From Deltaproteobacteria bacterium (GTDB lineage Bacteria; Myxococcota; Myxococcia; Myxococcales; 40CM-4-68-19), in assembly GCA_005879805.1 (NCBI GenBank), contig VBKL01000058.1:1-34958 (forward strand): a stretch of DNA of 34,958 bases, read 5' to 3'. The position numbers were made by a program, and so were the translations under genes. Under the pieces are notes generated by a model that was not told the origin of the DNA, ran no database searches, and was given only the letters and a program-made list of their open reading frames with translations. Each line of letters opens with the position of its first letter. Position 1 is the stretch's first letter. Positions 9,092-20,292 of this stretch are shown piece after piece.

Positions 9092-9604
9092 ATGCGAACG
9101 AGTACTGTGTTCTGCGCCGCCGCCTGTCTGTTGGCTCCGCTCGGGGCACTGGCCGTCGGTCCCGAAGGATCGCTGGCGCTCGGCGCGAGCTCGTACCGGG
9201 GACAGCCTTCCGGGTACTTCTACGCCCGGACCGGCATCGCAACCGACCTCGTAACGCCCGGCTTCCGGGTGCTCGGCCTCGCCAGCCCGGGAACGCTGGC
9301 CTACGCCGTCGCGCCGGAGTTGCGCTGGCGGATCGGTGGGATCGTTCGCCTCGATCTCGCAGTCGGAGCGGGACTCGGGCAGGTCTTCCAGCCTGATCCG
9401 GTCCTCGCGCAGCACACGCCGCTCGGCCTCTACACCTATGGGAGCGCGGGGGTCGCTTACGCGCCGAGTCGCCACGTCGCCGTCGGCCTGGAAGCGACGC
9501 TGAATCACTGGGCCGGGATGGGGACCCTCGCGACCGGCGGCTCATACTATCGAATGCCGCTCGATCAGCCTCTCTGGCTGGCTTCGGTCACCTACTCGCC
9601 CTGA
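9092..9604 (+). CDS. Hypothetical secreted, probably outer-membrane-associated protein
   Basis: Protein of 170 aa with a clear signal peptide (MRTSTVFCAAACLLAPLGALA, cleavage around residue 21). The mature part alternates hydrophobic and polar residues with many Gly, Tyr and aromatic positions (GYFYARTGIATDLV, YGSAGVAYAPSRHVAVGLEA), typical of a small beta-barrel or beta-sandwich. It ends WLASVTYSP rather than in an aromatic residue, so insertion as a standard barrel is uncertain. The upstream in-frame ATG at 9053 would place charged residues before the signal, so 9092 is preferred. A hairpin follows immediately after the stop. Divergent from sdhA; function unknown. Confidence 0.75.
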   Translation: MRTSTVFCAAACLLAPLGALAVGPEGSLALGASSYRGQPSGYFYARTGIATDLVTPGFRVLGLASPGTLAYAVAPELRWRIGGIVRLDLAVGAGLGQVFQPDPVLAQHTPLGLYTYGSAGVAYAPSRHVAVGLEATLNHWAGMGTLATGGSYYRMPLDQPLWLASVTYSP

Positions 9605-9605
9605 C

Positions 9606-9622
9606 GGAATCGCTCCGATTCC
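9606..9622 (+). terminator. Stem-loop just after stop codon
   Basis: GGAATCG-CTC-CGATTCC is a perfect 7-bp stem with a 3-nt loop, beginning 2 nt after the TGA of the 9092 gene and 17 nt before the yceI start. It could terminate the first gene or attenuate transcription into yceI. There is no clear T-run, only TGTT. Confidence 0.5.
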
Positions 9623-9638
9623 TGCCTGTTCAAATTCC

Positions 9639-10322
9639 ATGCGCCCATTGTTGTTTGCCCTCCTTTTCGGATCGACAGTCGCGCCCCGCGCGTTCGCCGT
9701 CGAGTTCCGCATCGACGACGCATGGGGCCGCGACACGGTGCAGTTCCGCACCACCGCCCCTATCGAAGACGTCGTGGGATCCACCAATCAAATCAAAGGC
9801 AAGGTTGTCGTCGATCCCAAGGACGTGCGCGCCAAGGGCACGCAAGGACGGATCGAGATCGACCAGCGGACTTTCAAGACCGGTCTGGGCCTTCGCGATA
9901 AGCATCTCGCGGGGAAGCTGAAGGCGGAGGAGAACCCCACAGCGGTCTTCACGCTCACCGGAATCAAGAGCGGACCGAGGTCGCTCGATCCGGACAAGCC
10001 CGCCGACTTCGTGCTCGCCGGCACGCTGCAGATCGCCGGGGTGACGAAGAACGTCGAGATTCCCGCGCAGCTCGCCTATCTGCCGCAGAAGGAAGCGACG
10101 GCGAAGTTCCGGCCCGGGAACTATCTGCGCATCAAGAGCGACTTCGACGTGAAGCTGTCCGATTATGGGATCGATCGCAGTGGCCCGGTCATGTCCATGC
10201 AGGTCGGCGAGACTGCGCACGTCTCGCTTTCGATCCTGGCGACCGACGCTAGCGACGAGGAGCTGGTGAATTATCGGGCGGGCGCGAAGAAGTGGCTGGG
10301 GAGCGACGCGCGGACGAACTGA
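9639..10322 (+). CDS. YceI family periplasmic lipid-binding protein
   Basis: Protein of 227 aa. A signal peptide (MRPLLFALLFGSTVAPRAFA) precedes a YceI lipocalin-like barrel. Family hallmarks are VEFRIDDAWGRDTVQFRT at the start, RDKHLAGKLKAEENPTAVFT in the middle, the GTLQIAGVTKNVEIPAQL segment, and the terminal SDYGIDRSGPVMSMQVGETAHVSLSI. YceI proteins bind isoprenoid-type lipids such as polyprenyl or quinone precursors; some are stress- or pH-induced. The ligand here is not known. The C-terminal extra helix (NYRAGAKKWLGSDARTN) is unusual but small. Same strand as the 9092 gene, 34 bp apart. Confidence 0.9.
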   Translation: MRPLLFALLFGSTVAPRAFAVEFRIDDAWGRDTVQFRTTAPIEDVVGSTNQIKGKVVVDPKDVRAKGTQGRIEIDQRTFKTGLGLRDKHLAGKLKAEENPTAVFTLTGIKSGPRSLDPDKPADFVLAGTLQIAGVTKNVEIPAQLAYLPQKEATAKFRPGNYLRIKSDFDVKLSDYGIDRSGPVMSMQVGETAHVSLSILATDASDEELVNYRAGAKKWLGSDARTN

Positions 10323-10328
10323 ATTGAA

Positions 10329-10351
10329 CCGGGGGGCATTGCGCCCCCCGG
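10329..10351. terminator. Strong GC hairpin between convergent genes
   Basis: CCGGGGGG and CCCCCCGG (10329-10336 and 10344-10351) form an 8-bp pure G/C stem with a 7-nt loop. It is in the 39-bp gap between the yceI stop (10322) and the stop of the small secreted protein (10362), so it probably serves both directions. No T-tract follows, so it may act with Rho or as a 3'-end stabiliser. Confidence 0.65.
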
Positions 10352-10361
10352 ATGGAACCAA

Positions 10362-10568
10362 CTAGCGCTTGTCGACCTGGGCGACGGTGCTCTTGTCCGC
10401 CGCCTTGTCGGCCTTCTTCTGCGCCTTGACGGCCTTCTTCTCCGTCTTCTGCGCGACCGGCTGCTTCTTGGTTTCCTTCGCCGCCGTTTCGTGCTCGTCC
10501 TGGCAGGCAAAGGCTGCTGTCGAGCCCAAAAGGGCCGCGAGCACCAAAACGAGTACCAGCTTCTTCAT
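10362..10568 (-). CDS. Small secreted Lys/Ala-rich protein
   Basis: Protein of 68 aa, no family recognised. It has a textbook signal peptide (MKKLVLVLVLAALLGSTAAFA, residues 1-21), and the mature part is a highly charged, Lys/Ala/Thr/Gln-rich segment (KKAVKAQKKADKAADK) likely to be disordered or a single helix. The single Cys22 sits right after the cleavage site, but AAFAC is a poor lipobox because of the Phe at -2, so signal peptidase I is favoured. The ribosome site GGAGG is well placed. The composition resembles small cationic periplasmic proteins. It is co-oriented with mdh, about 80 bp downstream of it. Confidence 0.75.
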   Translation of the reverse strand: MKKLVLVLVLAALLGSTAAFACQDEHETAAKETKKQPVAQKTEKKAVKAQKKADKAADKSTVAQVDKR

Positions 10569-10648
10569 GGGGAACCTCCGCCGGCTGGTTGGGCCGGCAC
10601 GACGAACCTAACCTGCGCCCATGGAACGCGCCAGCGCTCCTGCCATTC

Positions 10649-13476
<2,828 letters not shown>

Positions 13477-13480
<4 letters not shown>

Positions 13481-14838
13481 CATCGCCGGGCCCCTCCGAA
13501 GGGCTGGGCATCGGCCGTTTCCTGCGATTGAGCAAGGACCCGCTCGGCTTCCTCACGGCGCTCCGCCAGCACGGAACCTTCGTGCGCTATCGCCTCGGGC
13601 CGCGGACGCTCCACCTCGTATCCGATCCGGAGATCGTCCACGAGGTTCTGGTCGCCAAGGCTTCGTCATTCCACAAGGACCGCGGCACGGAGATGATGCG
13701 GCCGCTTCTCGGCCGCGGACTCCTCACCAGCGAGGACGAGCAGCATCGCCGCCAGCGCCGCGCCCTCCAGCCCGCCTTCCATAAAGCGCGTGTCGCGCAC
13801 TACGCTCAGGTGATGGCGGAGGAAGCGCTCCGTGCCCGCGACGCGCTGCCCGCGGACGAGGAGGTCGACGTCCTTTCGCTCGCCATGCGAACCACCTTCG
13901 CGATCGTCGGACGTGCCCTATTCGGCACCGACGTAGCTGGTCACGCACCGGAAGTGCAGCGCGCGCTGGCCGACGCGATGTCCGTGTTCACGCTCGCCCG
14001 CGTCCCCGTCTACCGCCTGCTGCTGCTGTTGCCGCTTCCGTCGACGCTCCGGTTCGCGCGCGCACGCGACACGCTGCGGGCCGTGGTGGATCGGATCGTC
14101 CGCGAGCACGGCGCCTCCGGCTTCTTCTCGCTGGCCGAGGCGGCCGGCCTTTCCGGCGACGAGCTACGCGACACGGCGCTCACCTTGCTTCTCGCCGGCC
14201 ACGAGACCACCGCCGTGGCGCTGTGCTGGACGCTGTACCTGTTATCGCAACATCCCGCGGCCGCTGCGCGGCTCGAGGCCGAGATCGATTCGACGCTGGA
14301 AGGACGAGCGCCCCAGGCGACCGATCTGGAACGGCTTCCGTATCTGCAGCGCGTGGTCTCCGAATCGATGCGACTCTTCCCGCCCGCATGGGCCGTGGGC
14401 CGGCTCGCGCAAGAAGACGTCGAGCTCTCCGGACGCATCGTGCGGCAGGGCGAGACGATCATCATCTCGCAGTGGGTGATGCATCGCGACGCCGCGCTGT
14501 GGCCCGACCCGCTGCGCTTCGATCCAGACCGCTTCGAACGGCCGCCCGTCCATCGCTTCGCGTATTTGCCCTTCGGCGCGGGCCCGAGGGTGTGCATCGG
14601 AGATGGCTTCGCCTGGGCCGAACTGATCCTTCTCCTCGCGACGCTCGCGCAGAGCTTCCGGTTCCGCCTCGCGACAGGGCAGCGGATCGAACCTTTGCCG
14701 CGGGTGACCCTGCGGCTGAAGTACGGCCTGCGGATGATCCCGGTTCGACGATCGGCGGACGCGTGCGCCCGTCAGGCCGCGATCGGCTCGGGCTTTTCCG
14801 GATCCGGATCTTCCTCTTCCACCGGCTCGCAGTGGTAG
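13477..14838 (+). CDS. Cytochrome P450
   Basis: Heme-thiolate monooxygenase, 453 aa. The I-helix oxygen-activation motif is LAGHETTA, the K-helix ExxR is ESMRLFPP, and the heme-binding loop FAYLPFGAGPRVCIG has the proximal Cys373. No membrane anchor is present, so it is a soluble bacterial P450 needing separate ferredoxin and reductase; none is encoded here. The fold style (HRRQRRALQPAFHKARVAHYAQ) resembles CYP families that hydroxylate fatty acids or terpenoids. It starts inside the acyl-CoA synthetase stop codon, which suggests fatty-acyl oxidation or a dedicated lipid-modification step. The C-terminal tail beyond about residue 430 is Ser/Gly-rich and overlaps the convergent gene at 14772 by 67 bp. 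Confidence 0.94.
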
Positions 14839-15056
14839 ACGATCAGCTCGCGAGCGCCCCGGTCCAGCCGGTAGCTGAACTTCCAACCAGAGAACGTCAG
14901 GGTCAGCCCGCTCTCCTTCATGTAGAACCAGAAGGCGTCGTCGCGAGGCACGGAGCTGCAAGTCTCGCCGATTTCGTCGAGAAGCAGCCGGGCACGTTCC
15001 TGCACCTCCGGAGGCAACCCGGTGTGCTGCACCTTGAAGACGACCGAATAGGCCAC
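14772..15056 (-). CDS. Hypothetical protein, 94 aa
   Basis: Small soluble protein with no recognised family. The proposed product starts AYSVVFKVQHTGLPPEVQE after a GTG codon at 15056, contains an amphipathic middle (RARLLLDEIGETC, FWFYMKESGLTLTFSGW) and ends with the acidic, proline-rich tail EEEDPDPEKPEP. Codon usage is normal for the window. The frame is open 37 codons further upstream, but that part (with repeated NSPLVA) reads as non-coding and contains two operator-like repeats. No strong ribosome site is visible at GTG 15056, so the start is tentative. The 3' end overlaps the P450 gene. Confidence 0.6.
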   Translation of the reverse strand: MAYSVVFKVQHTGLPPEVQERARLLLDEIGETCSSVPRDDAFWFYMKESGLTLTFSGWKFSYRLDRGARELIVYHCEPVEEEDPDPEKPEPIAA

Positions 15057-15111
15057 CAGTGGTGAGTTTGTGCACCGGGCGGGCCGGATGCAAGCGACCA
15101 GCGGTGAATTT
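15055..15111. promoter_or_regulatory. Two 15-bp near-identical partly palindromic sites, 42 bp apart
   Basis: ACCAGTGGTGAGTTT (15055-15069) and ACCAGCGGTGAATTT (15097-15111) match at 13 of 15 positions and their starts are 42 bp apart, four helical turns. The first is centred in CACCA-G-TGGTG, a perfect 5-bp inverted repeat. They lie between a divergent pair (14772 minus, 15215 plus), a natural place for an operator. Binding protein unknown. Confidence 0.35.
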
Positions 15112-15214
15112 CCACAGGATTTCAGGTTTGCACCCTCGCAGCACCTACGCGAACATCCCCGCCGCAACCTCGTCCAAGCTCAAGACGGGTTCCCCAACGG
15201 CGTCAGGAGGGAAC

Positions 15215-15754
15215 ATGCGCATCGCAGCCACGATCCTCGCGCTCGTCGGCATGGCGGCCTGTGGCGGCGATTCCGATGGCGTGAACGGGTCCTTCGCCGG
15301 GTCTGCTGTGACGCTGACCCACGCGTATTCGCAAACGCCGTCACCGGACCAGAAATCGATCCTCGTCACCATCCTCGACCGCACGAGCGACTGCCAGCAT
15401 CCTCAGAACGATTCCTTGAAGAACATGTCGAGCCTCTCGATCGAGGTGTTCGTCCACGGCGCGGGAGGCGACTCCGTGCCCGCGAAAGCGGGAACGTTTC
15501 AGATCGTCGGTGATGCGGGGTCGGCAAATCCAGACGGAAACGACGCCGTGGTGGGATTCGACGTGACGGACGCGACTTGCACGCCGCAGCTGCCGGTAAC
15601 AGCCCGGTCGGGAAAGGTCACGCTCGAAAACTTGTCGCCGCCCTCCGGAACCGTCGACGCGGTGCTGCCGACGGGAGAGCGGTTCTCCGGCAGGTTCACC
15701 GCCGCGAAGTGCGACCCGCCGCCGGGGCCACCTGCTGGAGGCACTTGCTTCTGA
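15215..15754 (+). CDS. Hypothetical lipoprotein
   Basis: Protein of 179 aa. The signal MRIAATILALVGMAAC ends in a lipobox-like MAAC with Cys16 as the lipidation site, followed by GGDSDGVNGS, a flexible linker. The mature domain is a beta-rich module (SAVTLTHAYSQ, KSILVTILDRTSDC, GKVTLENLSPPSG, GERFSGRFTAAKCD) with cysteines that could pair. No family recognised; such small lipoproteins are common in myxobacteria. An AGGAGGG ribosome site precedes ATG 15215, which decides this start over ATG-like codons upstream. It converges on icd with only 7 bp between stops. Confidence 0.8.
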   Translation: MRIAATILALVGMAACGGDSDGVNGSFAGSAVTLTHAYSQTPSPDQKSILVTILDRTSDCQHPQNDSLKNMSSLSIEVFVHGAGGDSVPAKAGTFQIVGDAGSANPDGNDAVVGFDVTDATCTPQLPVTARSGKVTLENLSPPSGTVDAVLPTGERFSGRFTAAKCDPPPGPPAGGTCF

Positions 15755-15761
15755 AGACCCT

Positions 15762-17021
15762 CTAGAAGTGCTTGACGATCGCTTCGCCGAACTCGGAGCA
15801 CTTCAATTCCTTCACGTCCTTCTGGCCTTCCCGCACCATCAGGCGCGCGAAGTCGTACGTGACGGTCTTGGCGGCGATAGCGCCGTCCATCCCTTTGATG
15901 ACGAGGTCGGCCGCCTCGTTCCAGCCGAGGTGGCGCAGCATCATCTCGCCGGAGAGGATGACCGAACCCGGGTTCACCTTGTCCTGGTTCGCGTACTTGG
16001 GAGCGGTGCCGTGCGTGGCCTCGAAGACCGCGTGCCCCGTGAGGTAGTTGATGTTCCCGCCGGGAGCGATGCCGATACCGCCGACCTGCGCGGCGAGCGC
16101 ATCGCTCAGGTAGTCGCCGTTGAGGTTGGTGGCGGCGATGACCTCGAACTCCTCGGGCCGCGTGAGCACCTGCTGGAAGGTGATGTCGGCGATCGCATCC
16201 TTCACCAGCACCTGACCGGCGGGCGGGTTGCCGCCGCAATCGTCCCAGCCGATAGCCTTGCCCTGGTACTCGCGCTTGACGAGCGCGTAGCCCCAGTCGC
16301 GGAACGCGCCCTCGGTGAACTTCTGGATGTTGCCCTTGTGCACGATGGTCACGCTCTTGCGCTTGTGGGCGATGGCGTGATCGAGCGCGGCGCGGATGAG
16401 CCGCTCGCTTCCCTCTTGCGAGATCGGCTTGATGCCGAACGCCGAGGTTTGCGGGAAGCGGATCTTCTTCACCTTCATTTCGTTCTGCAGGAAGTCGAGG
16501 ACCTTCTTCGCCTCGGGCGTTCCGGCGGCCCATTCGATGCCCGCGTAGATGTCCTCGGTGTTCTCGCGGAAGATCACCATGTCGACCTTCTCGGGATGCT
16601 TCACCGGGCTCGGCACGCCCTTGAACCAGCGTACCGGCCGCAGGCAGACGTAGAGATCGAGCAACTGGCGGAGGGCGACGTTGAGGGAGCGTATGCCGCC
16701 GCCGACGGGCGTCGTGAGCGGGCCCTTGATGCCAACCAGGTACTTGCGAAACGCGTCGACCGTCTCGTCGGGAAGCCAGGTATCGAACAGATTCTTCGCC
16801 TTCTCGCCCGCGTAGACCTCGGTCCAGCCGAACTTCCGCTTCCCGCCGTAAGCCTTCTGCACGGCCCCATCGAAGACCCGCTGCGACGCTCGCCAGATGT
16901 CCGGACCGGTACCGTCTCCCTCGATGAAAGGGATGACGGGATGGTCGGGAACGCGCAGTTTCCCTCCCGAAAGCTCGATGGGCTCTGCGCCTTTGGGCAG
17001 TTGCGGACTGGGGCTCGGCAT
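15762..17021 (-). CDS. icd: Isocitrate dehydrogenase, NADP-dependent (E. coli type)
   Basis: Protein of 419 aa, the standard length. The start region [14 protein letters not shown], the isocitrate-binding loop [13 protein letters not shown] with S112 (equivalent of the E. coli phosphorylated serine), the [16 protein letters not shown] segment, the metal-binding aspartates near [13 protein letters not shown], and the coenzyme motif [14 protein letters not shown] are all visible. HGTAPKYA followed by the lysine/tyrosine pattern is the NADP type. It decarboxylates isocitrate to 2-oxoglutarate. The presence of the serine does not prove that AceK regulation exists; no aceK is seen. Most upstream of the co-oriented TCA genes in the window. 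Confidence 0.96.
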   Translation of the reverse strand: MPSPSPQLPKGAEPIELSGGKLRVPDHPVIPFIEGDGTGPDIWRASQRVFDGAVQKAYGGKRKFGWTEVYAGEKAKNLFDTWLPDETVDAFRKYLVGIKGPLTTPVGGGIRSLNVALRQLLDLYVCLRPVRWFKGVPSPVKHPEKVDMVIFRENTEDIYAGIEWAAGTPEAKKVLDFLQNEMKVKKIRFPQTSAFGIKPISQEGSERLIRAALDHAIAHKRKSVTIVHKGNIQKFTEGAFRDWGYALVKREYQGKAIGWDDCGGNPPAGQVLVKDAIADITFQQVLTRPEEFEVIAATNLNGDYLSDALAAQVGGIGIAPGGNINYLTGHAVFEATHGTAPKYANQDKVNPGSVILSGEMMLRHLGWNEAADLVIKGMDGAIAAKTVTYDFARLMVREGQKDVKELKCSEFGEAIVKHF

Positions 17022-17141
17022 GAAAGCTCCTGTTCGAAGGGCCGCGAGGTATACCGCCGAGCCGTCGCACTTGTCTCGGACGCCGGTAATGGATATTGCG
17101 CTCGCGTACCGAGCGCTTCGTGGTCGCCCTGGAGGTGGTGG

Positions 17142-17477
17142 ATGCAGCTGGAGTTCCAGTGCCAGAAATGCGAGGACGCCTTCTCCGTCGAGATCGCCGA
17201 CCTTTCCAGCGATCCTGCGGTGCGGTGCCCGAGCTGCGGCGCGCATGCAGCGGGTGATCAGGTGGAGGCGCTGACGTCCGCGCTCGAGGAAGTGTTCGCC
17301 GCCGTGACGCCGCTGCGCCGCAAGTTCACACTCTCCTTCGAAATCGACAGCGAGGATCTTCCTCCTCCTTACGACGAGGCGCCGGCGGTCGCGCGCAAGG
17401 TCGAGCTTCTCGACGAGGAAGAGAGCGAGGACGAGGAAGAGGACGACGAGGAGGAAGCGCGAGACCTCGATCTGTGA
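17142..17477 (+). CDS. Small zinc-ribbon protein with acidic C-terminus
   Basis: Protein of 111 aa. Two knuckles, CQKC (residues 7-10) and CPSC (about 29-32), make a rubredoxin/FmdB-like zinc ribbon at the N-terminus. A short linking helix ([19 protein letters not shown]) leads to an acidic tail of 20-odd residues dominated by Glu and Asp ([17 protein letters not shown]). The tail may mimic nucleic acid or keep the protein soluble. Function unknown; such proteins could act as transcription-related adaptors, but that is a guess. A GGAGGTGG ribosome site fixes ATG 17142. It is divergent from icd (121 bp between starts) and 65 bp upstream of the nuclease-family gene. Confidence 0.75.
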   Translation: MQLEFQCQKCEDAFSVEIADLSSDPAVRCPSCGAHAAGDQVEALTSALEEVFAAVTPLRRKFTLSFEIDSEDLPPPYDEAPAVARKVELLDEEESEDEEEDDEEEARDLDL

Positions 17478-17542
17478 ACGCGTAGAGTCCCGCATCTTCC
17501 TTCCCGCACGGGGGTCCCTACCTTTCCCTGAGGGAGGCGGGG

Positions 17543-18115
17543 ATGGCAGGGGGAAGGCGGGTCCGGCCGATAACGATCGCAGCGCTCTTGTTGGTGTTGG
17601 GCGGCGGCACGGTCCAGGCCGTGCGGGAATGGCGCGATCTGTGGGCCGAAGGCCACGTCGCCCTTTCCGTCACCGAGGTCGTCCGCTTGCACGGCGACCG
17701 CTCGGTCGTGGTGTTGCAGAACCGCTCGCACGCTCGGCGGCTTCCCATCCCGGTGACAGCGCAGGAGGGAACGGCCATCGAGCGCCGCCTGCATCCCGGC
17801 GCACCCCACTCACTCGTGGCCCGCGCAATCGATGCGCTCGGCTCCCATATCGTCCGCGTCGCCATCGACGTCGATCCGGCGGGAGGGTTGAATGGAACGG
17901 TGGTGGTGGCGCGCGGCCTGTTCGGAAGCCGCGAGCTGCCGGTGGAGACGGGCGAGGCCATCCGACTCGCGCTGGACGAGGGAGCGCCGATCGAGACCTC
18001 GCGAGATCTGCTGGAGGTCGCCGGCGTCTCCGAGGAGGAGGCGCGCACGCTGGCGCTCGATTCCGCGCGCGGCCGGGCGCCCGAAGCGGACTCCATGCCG
18101 GTCCACACTTTCTGA
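17543..18115 (+). CDS. Bifunctional nuclease (DUF151) family protein with N-terminal membrane anchor
   Basis: Protein of 190 aa. Residues 8-26 ([19 protein letters not shown]) form a signal or anchor helix. The rest is a BFN-type domain: [31 protein letters not shown], the [24 protein letters not shown] strand-helix block, and the signature [30 protein letters not shown] followed by the C-terminal [11 protein letters not shown]. Related domains are described as having DNase/RNase activity in plants and are common in bacteria with unknown role. Export of such a domain is unusual. A TCCC-TGA-GGGA hairpin overlaps the ribosome-site region (17523-17533) and could modulate initiation. Upstream of pyk, separated by 127 bp. 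Confidence 0.78.
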   Translation: MAGGRRVRPITIAALLLVLGGGTVQAVREWRDLWAEGHVALSVTEVVRLHGDRSVVVLQNRSHARRLPIPVTAQEGTAIERRLHPGAPHSLVARAIDALGSHIVRVAIDVDPAGGLNGTVVVARGLFGSRELPVETGEAIRLALDEGAPIETSRDLLEVAGVSEEEARTLALDSARGRAPEADSMPVHTF

Positions 18116-18242
18116 CGCACCGCCTCTCGCATTTCGACGCGCGCACGCACGCATTCCTTCGCGGCAGGCTGCCGTCCGGCCCGACGCTATCGCGCGCCGG
18201 GTTGTTGCGGGCATTCGCCACCCGGCCTAGGCTCGGCGCGTA

Positions 18243-19652
18243 ATGCGCAAGGCGAAGATCATCTGCACGATGGGACCCGCCTCGCGCGAAGAGCCCACGC
18301 TCGGCAAGCTGGTCGCCGCGGGGATGGACTGCGCCCGGCTCAACTTCAGCCACGGAACGCAGGAGGACCACGCCCGCGCCATCGTGAGCGTGCGGCGAGC
18401 GGCCGACACCGCGGGACGTCCCATCGCCATCCTCCTCGACCTGCAAGGCCCGAAGATCCGCGTCGGGAAGATCAAGGGCGGGAAGATGGTGCTGGAGGAG
18501 GGCTCCGAGGTCACCATCGTCGCGGACAAGGATGTCCCCGGCACCCCGGAGAGGTTCGGCTGCTCCTACGAAGGGCTCGCCGACGACGTGACTCCGGGCG
18601 ATGCGGTGCTCATCAACGACGGCGCCGTCCGCCTCGAGGTGATCAAAGCGGAGAAGAAGGAAGTCCGCGCTCGCGTGATCGTGGGCGGCACCGTCAGCGA
18701 TCACAAGGGCATCAACCTGCCCGGCACCCCGGTTTCCATCCCCGCGCTCACCGAGAAGGATCTCAGCGACCTGCAGTTCGGCCTCGCCCAGGGCGTCGAC
18801 TACGTGGCGATGAGCTTCGTCCGCTCCGCCGATGATATCCGCCAGATCAAGCGCTACGCGCCCACCACGCCCATCATCGCCAAGCTGGAGAAGCCGCAGG
18901 CAGTCGATCGCATCGACGAGATCGCCCAGATCGCGGACGGCGTGATGATCGCCCGCGGCGACCTCGGCGTGGAGATGCCCCTCGAGCGGGTGCCGCTCAT
19001 CCAGAAGACGGGGATCGAGCGGACCAACTACCACGGCAAGATCGCCATCGTGGCGACGCAGATGCTGGAGAGCATGATCGTCTCGCCCTCTCCCACCCGG
19101 GCCGAGGTGAGCGACGTCGCCAACGCCATCCTCGACGGCGCCGACTCGGTGATGCTCTCCGCGGAGACGGCGACGGGTGCGCATCCGGTGGCCGCGGTCA
19201 CCACCATGGCCGCGATCATCGAGGAAGTGGAGCGGAGCGCCCGCTACCAGGCGCTGCCCGAGGCGACCCTCGATCGCGGCGAAAGCACCTTCGCGACCGC
19301 GGTGGCGAAAGCCTGCGCCGCGGCCGCGGGACAATTGGGAATCGGCACCATCTGCGTTTATACGCGCACGGGCGAGACGGCCCGCCAGGTGGCGGAGTAC
19401 CGGCCGCAGGCGCGCATCGTCGCCTTCACCGCATCGCTCGAAGCGCACCGCCGGATGGCGCTCTACTGGGGCGTCACCTCGCGCCGGGTCGCGAAGCCTT
19501 TCGAGTCGACCGACGAGATGATCGCCAACGTGGCCCAGACGCTGGTGGGTGCGGGCGAGGCGATGCGCGGCGAAGCGGTGGTCATCGCCAGCGCGGTGCC
19601 ACCCAACCGGCCCACGTTCGGGGCCTCGATGATGCAGATCCATCGGTTGTAG
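18243..19652 (+). CDS. pyk: Pyruvate kinase
   Basis: Protein of 469 aa. The N-terminus MRKAKIICTMGPAS, the barrel motif ARLNFSHGT, the active-site lysine/glutamate signature IIAKLEKPQAVDRI, the metal/phosphoenolpyruvate site MIARGDLGVEMP, and ATQMLESMI are all intact, followed by the C-terminal allosteric domain ending SMMQIHRL. It makes ATP and pyruvate from PEP and ADP. The start ATG 18243 lies directly at the homology boundary. The 12 bases after its stop run straight into hairpin repeat R1, so R1 probably forms or shields its 3' end. Confidence 0.97.
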   Translation: MRKAKIICTMGPASREEPTLGKLVAAGMDCARLNFSHGTQEDHARAIVSVRRAADTAGRPIAILLDLQGPKIRVGKIKGGKMVLEEGSEVTIVADKDVPGTPERFGCSYEGLADDVTPGDAVLINDGAVRLEVIKAEKKEVRARVIVGGTVSDHKGINLPGTPVSIPALTEKDLSDLQFGLAQGVDYVAMSFVRSADDIRQIKRYAPTTPIIAKLEKPQAVDRIDEIAQIADGVMIARGDLGVEMPLERVPLIQKTGIERTNYHGKIAIVATQMLESMIVSPSPTRAEVSDVANAILDGADSVMLSAETATGAHPVAAVTTMAAIIEEVERSARYQALPEATLDRGESTFATAVAKACAAAAGQLGIGTICVYTRTGETARQVAEYRPQARIVAFTASLEAHRRMALYWGVTSRRVAKPFESTDEMIANVAQTLVGAGEAMRGEAVVIASAVPPNRPTFGASMMQIHRL

Positions 19653-19663
19653 CCTCCCGTGGA

Positions 19664-19769
19664 TAGGCAGGGCTCCCGCCGAAGCAGACGCACCGCGCTC
19701 CGTACGCGGATGCGCCACGGCGCATCCTGTCCTGCGCGGCGTTCCAATGCCCTGGCGAGAGGCTGCCTA
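19664..19769 (-). repeat. Hairpin repeat R1
   Basis: About 106 bp. The ends TAGGCAG and CTGCCTA pair perfectly, and an inner palindrome GGATGCGCCACGGCGCATCC lies at the tip. Compared with R2, whose ends are GGGCAG/CTGCCC, the terminal bases have changed on both arms together, so pairing is conserved rather than sequence. Begins 12 bp after the pyk stop. Orientation is given relative to R3/R4 as plus. Confidence 0.8.
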
Positions 19770-19801
19770 GACGTGTTCAGAGACAACTTCGCATCGCCCG
19801 G

Positions 19802-19818
19802 CGATCTTGATTCCGCGA
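19802..19818 (+). repeat. Direct repeat CGATCTTGATTCCGCGA, copy A
   Basis: A 17-bp sequence found identically at 20012-20028, so it brackets R2. Related forms with TCTTGATTCGGC bracket R3 in the same orientation. Start-to-start distance of the pair is 210 bp. Confidence 0.65.
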
Positions 19819-19843
19819 ATAATGGCGTGAGGGACCGGTGCCT

Positions 19844-19967
19844 GGGCGGGGGCGGGCAGGGCTCCCGCCGAAGCAGACGCACCGCGCTCCGGACGCGGAT
19901 GCGCCACGGCGCATCCTGTTCCTCGCGCGTTCTAATGCTCCGGCGAGAGCCCTGCCCACCCCCACCC
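19844..19967 (-). repeat. Hairpin repeat R2
   Basis: 124 bp. The outer stem pairs 19844-19864 with 19947-19967 (core GGGCAGGGCTC/GAGCCCTGCCC), continues through CGCCG/CGGCG, then a CGCGC/GCGCG helix, and ends in the palindromic tip GGATGCGCCACGGCGCATCC. Mismatches in the outer stem become G-T (wobble) pairs only when read on the minus strand, matching the wobble strand of R3. Nearly identical to inverted R3. Confidence 0.85.
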
Positions 19968-20011
19968 TCCGCCAGACCCTGCCGGCTCGGATACAGCTCC
20001 ATACCGCGAGC

Positions 20012-20028
20012 CGATCTTGATTCCGCGA
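20012..20028 (+). repeat. Direct repeat CGATCTTGATTCCGCGA, copy B
   Basis: Identical to copy A. It ends 19 bp before the TTG start of the RHH-like gene, so it could also overlap that gene's promoter. Confidence 0.65.
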
Positions 20029-20047
20029 GAGGTCCGGGCGACCCGCG

Positions 20048-20242
20048 TTGCGGAGAGCGGAGCGCAAGGCGGCAATCTTTTCGATTCGGCTCTCGCCGCA
20101 GGAGCGGGAGAATATAGAGTCGGCAGCGCGAACGGCTAGCAAGACGGCTTCCGAGTGGGCACTTCTCGTCTTGCTTGACGTTGCTCGCCGGGGCGATGGA
20201 CAAATCCGGCACCAAAGCCGAAGACTGCTGCACTCGGCATGA
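20048..20242 (+). CDS. Small ribbon-helix-helix-like protein
   Basis: Protein of 64 aa. The segment FSIRLSPQERENIESAAR followed by TASKTASEWALLVLLDVARR has the form of an RHH (MetJ/Arc-type) DNA-binding domain: a short beta strand IRLS, a first helix beginning at the PQER cap, a turn and a second helix. Close analogues are CopG/DUF1778 antitoxins and MobC-type accessory proteins. No toxin or relaxase gene adjoins it, so neither role is supported. The only starts in frame are TTG at 20048 and none further down that keeps the beta strand; no strong ribosome site is visible, so it may be a 5'-truncated relic. It lies 50 bp upstream of the membrane coiled-coil gene on the same strand and may be its regulator. 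Confidence 0.55.
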   Translation: MRRAERKAAIFSIRLSPQERENIESAARTASKTASEWALLVLLDVARRGDGQIRHQSRRLLHSA

Positions 20243-20292
20243 GCAACGCCAACGAGACGATCAGGACATGATCGTAGTACTCATCATCGTCA

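Noticed and set aside
14242..15144. Minus-strand frame of 300 codons across the P450 3' end
   Set aside because: It overlaps the heme-binding region of a clear P450 and shows Arg-rich shadow composition; only the shorter frame at 14772-15056 looks genuine.
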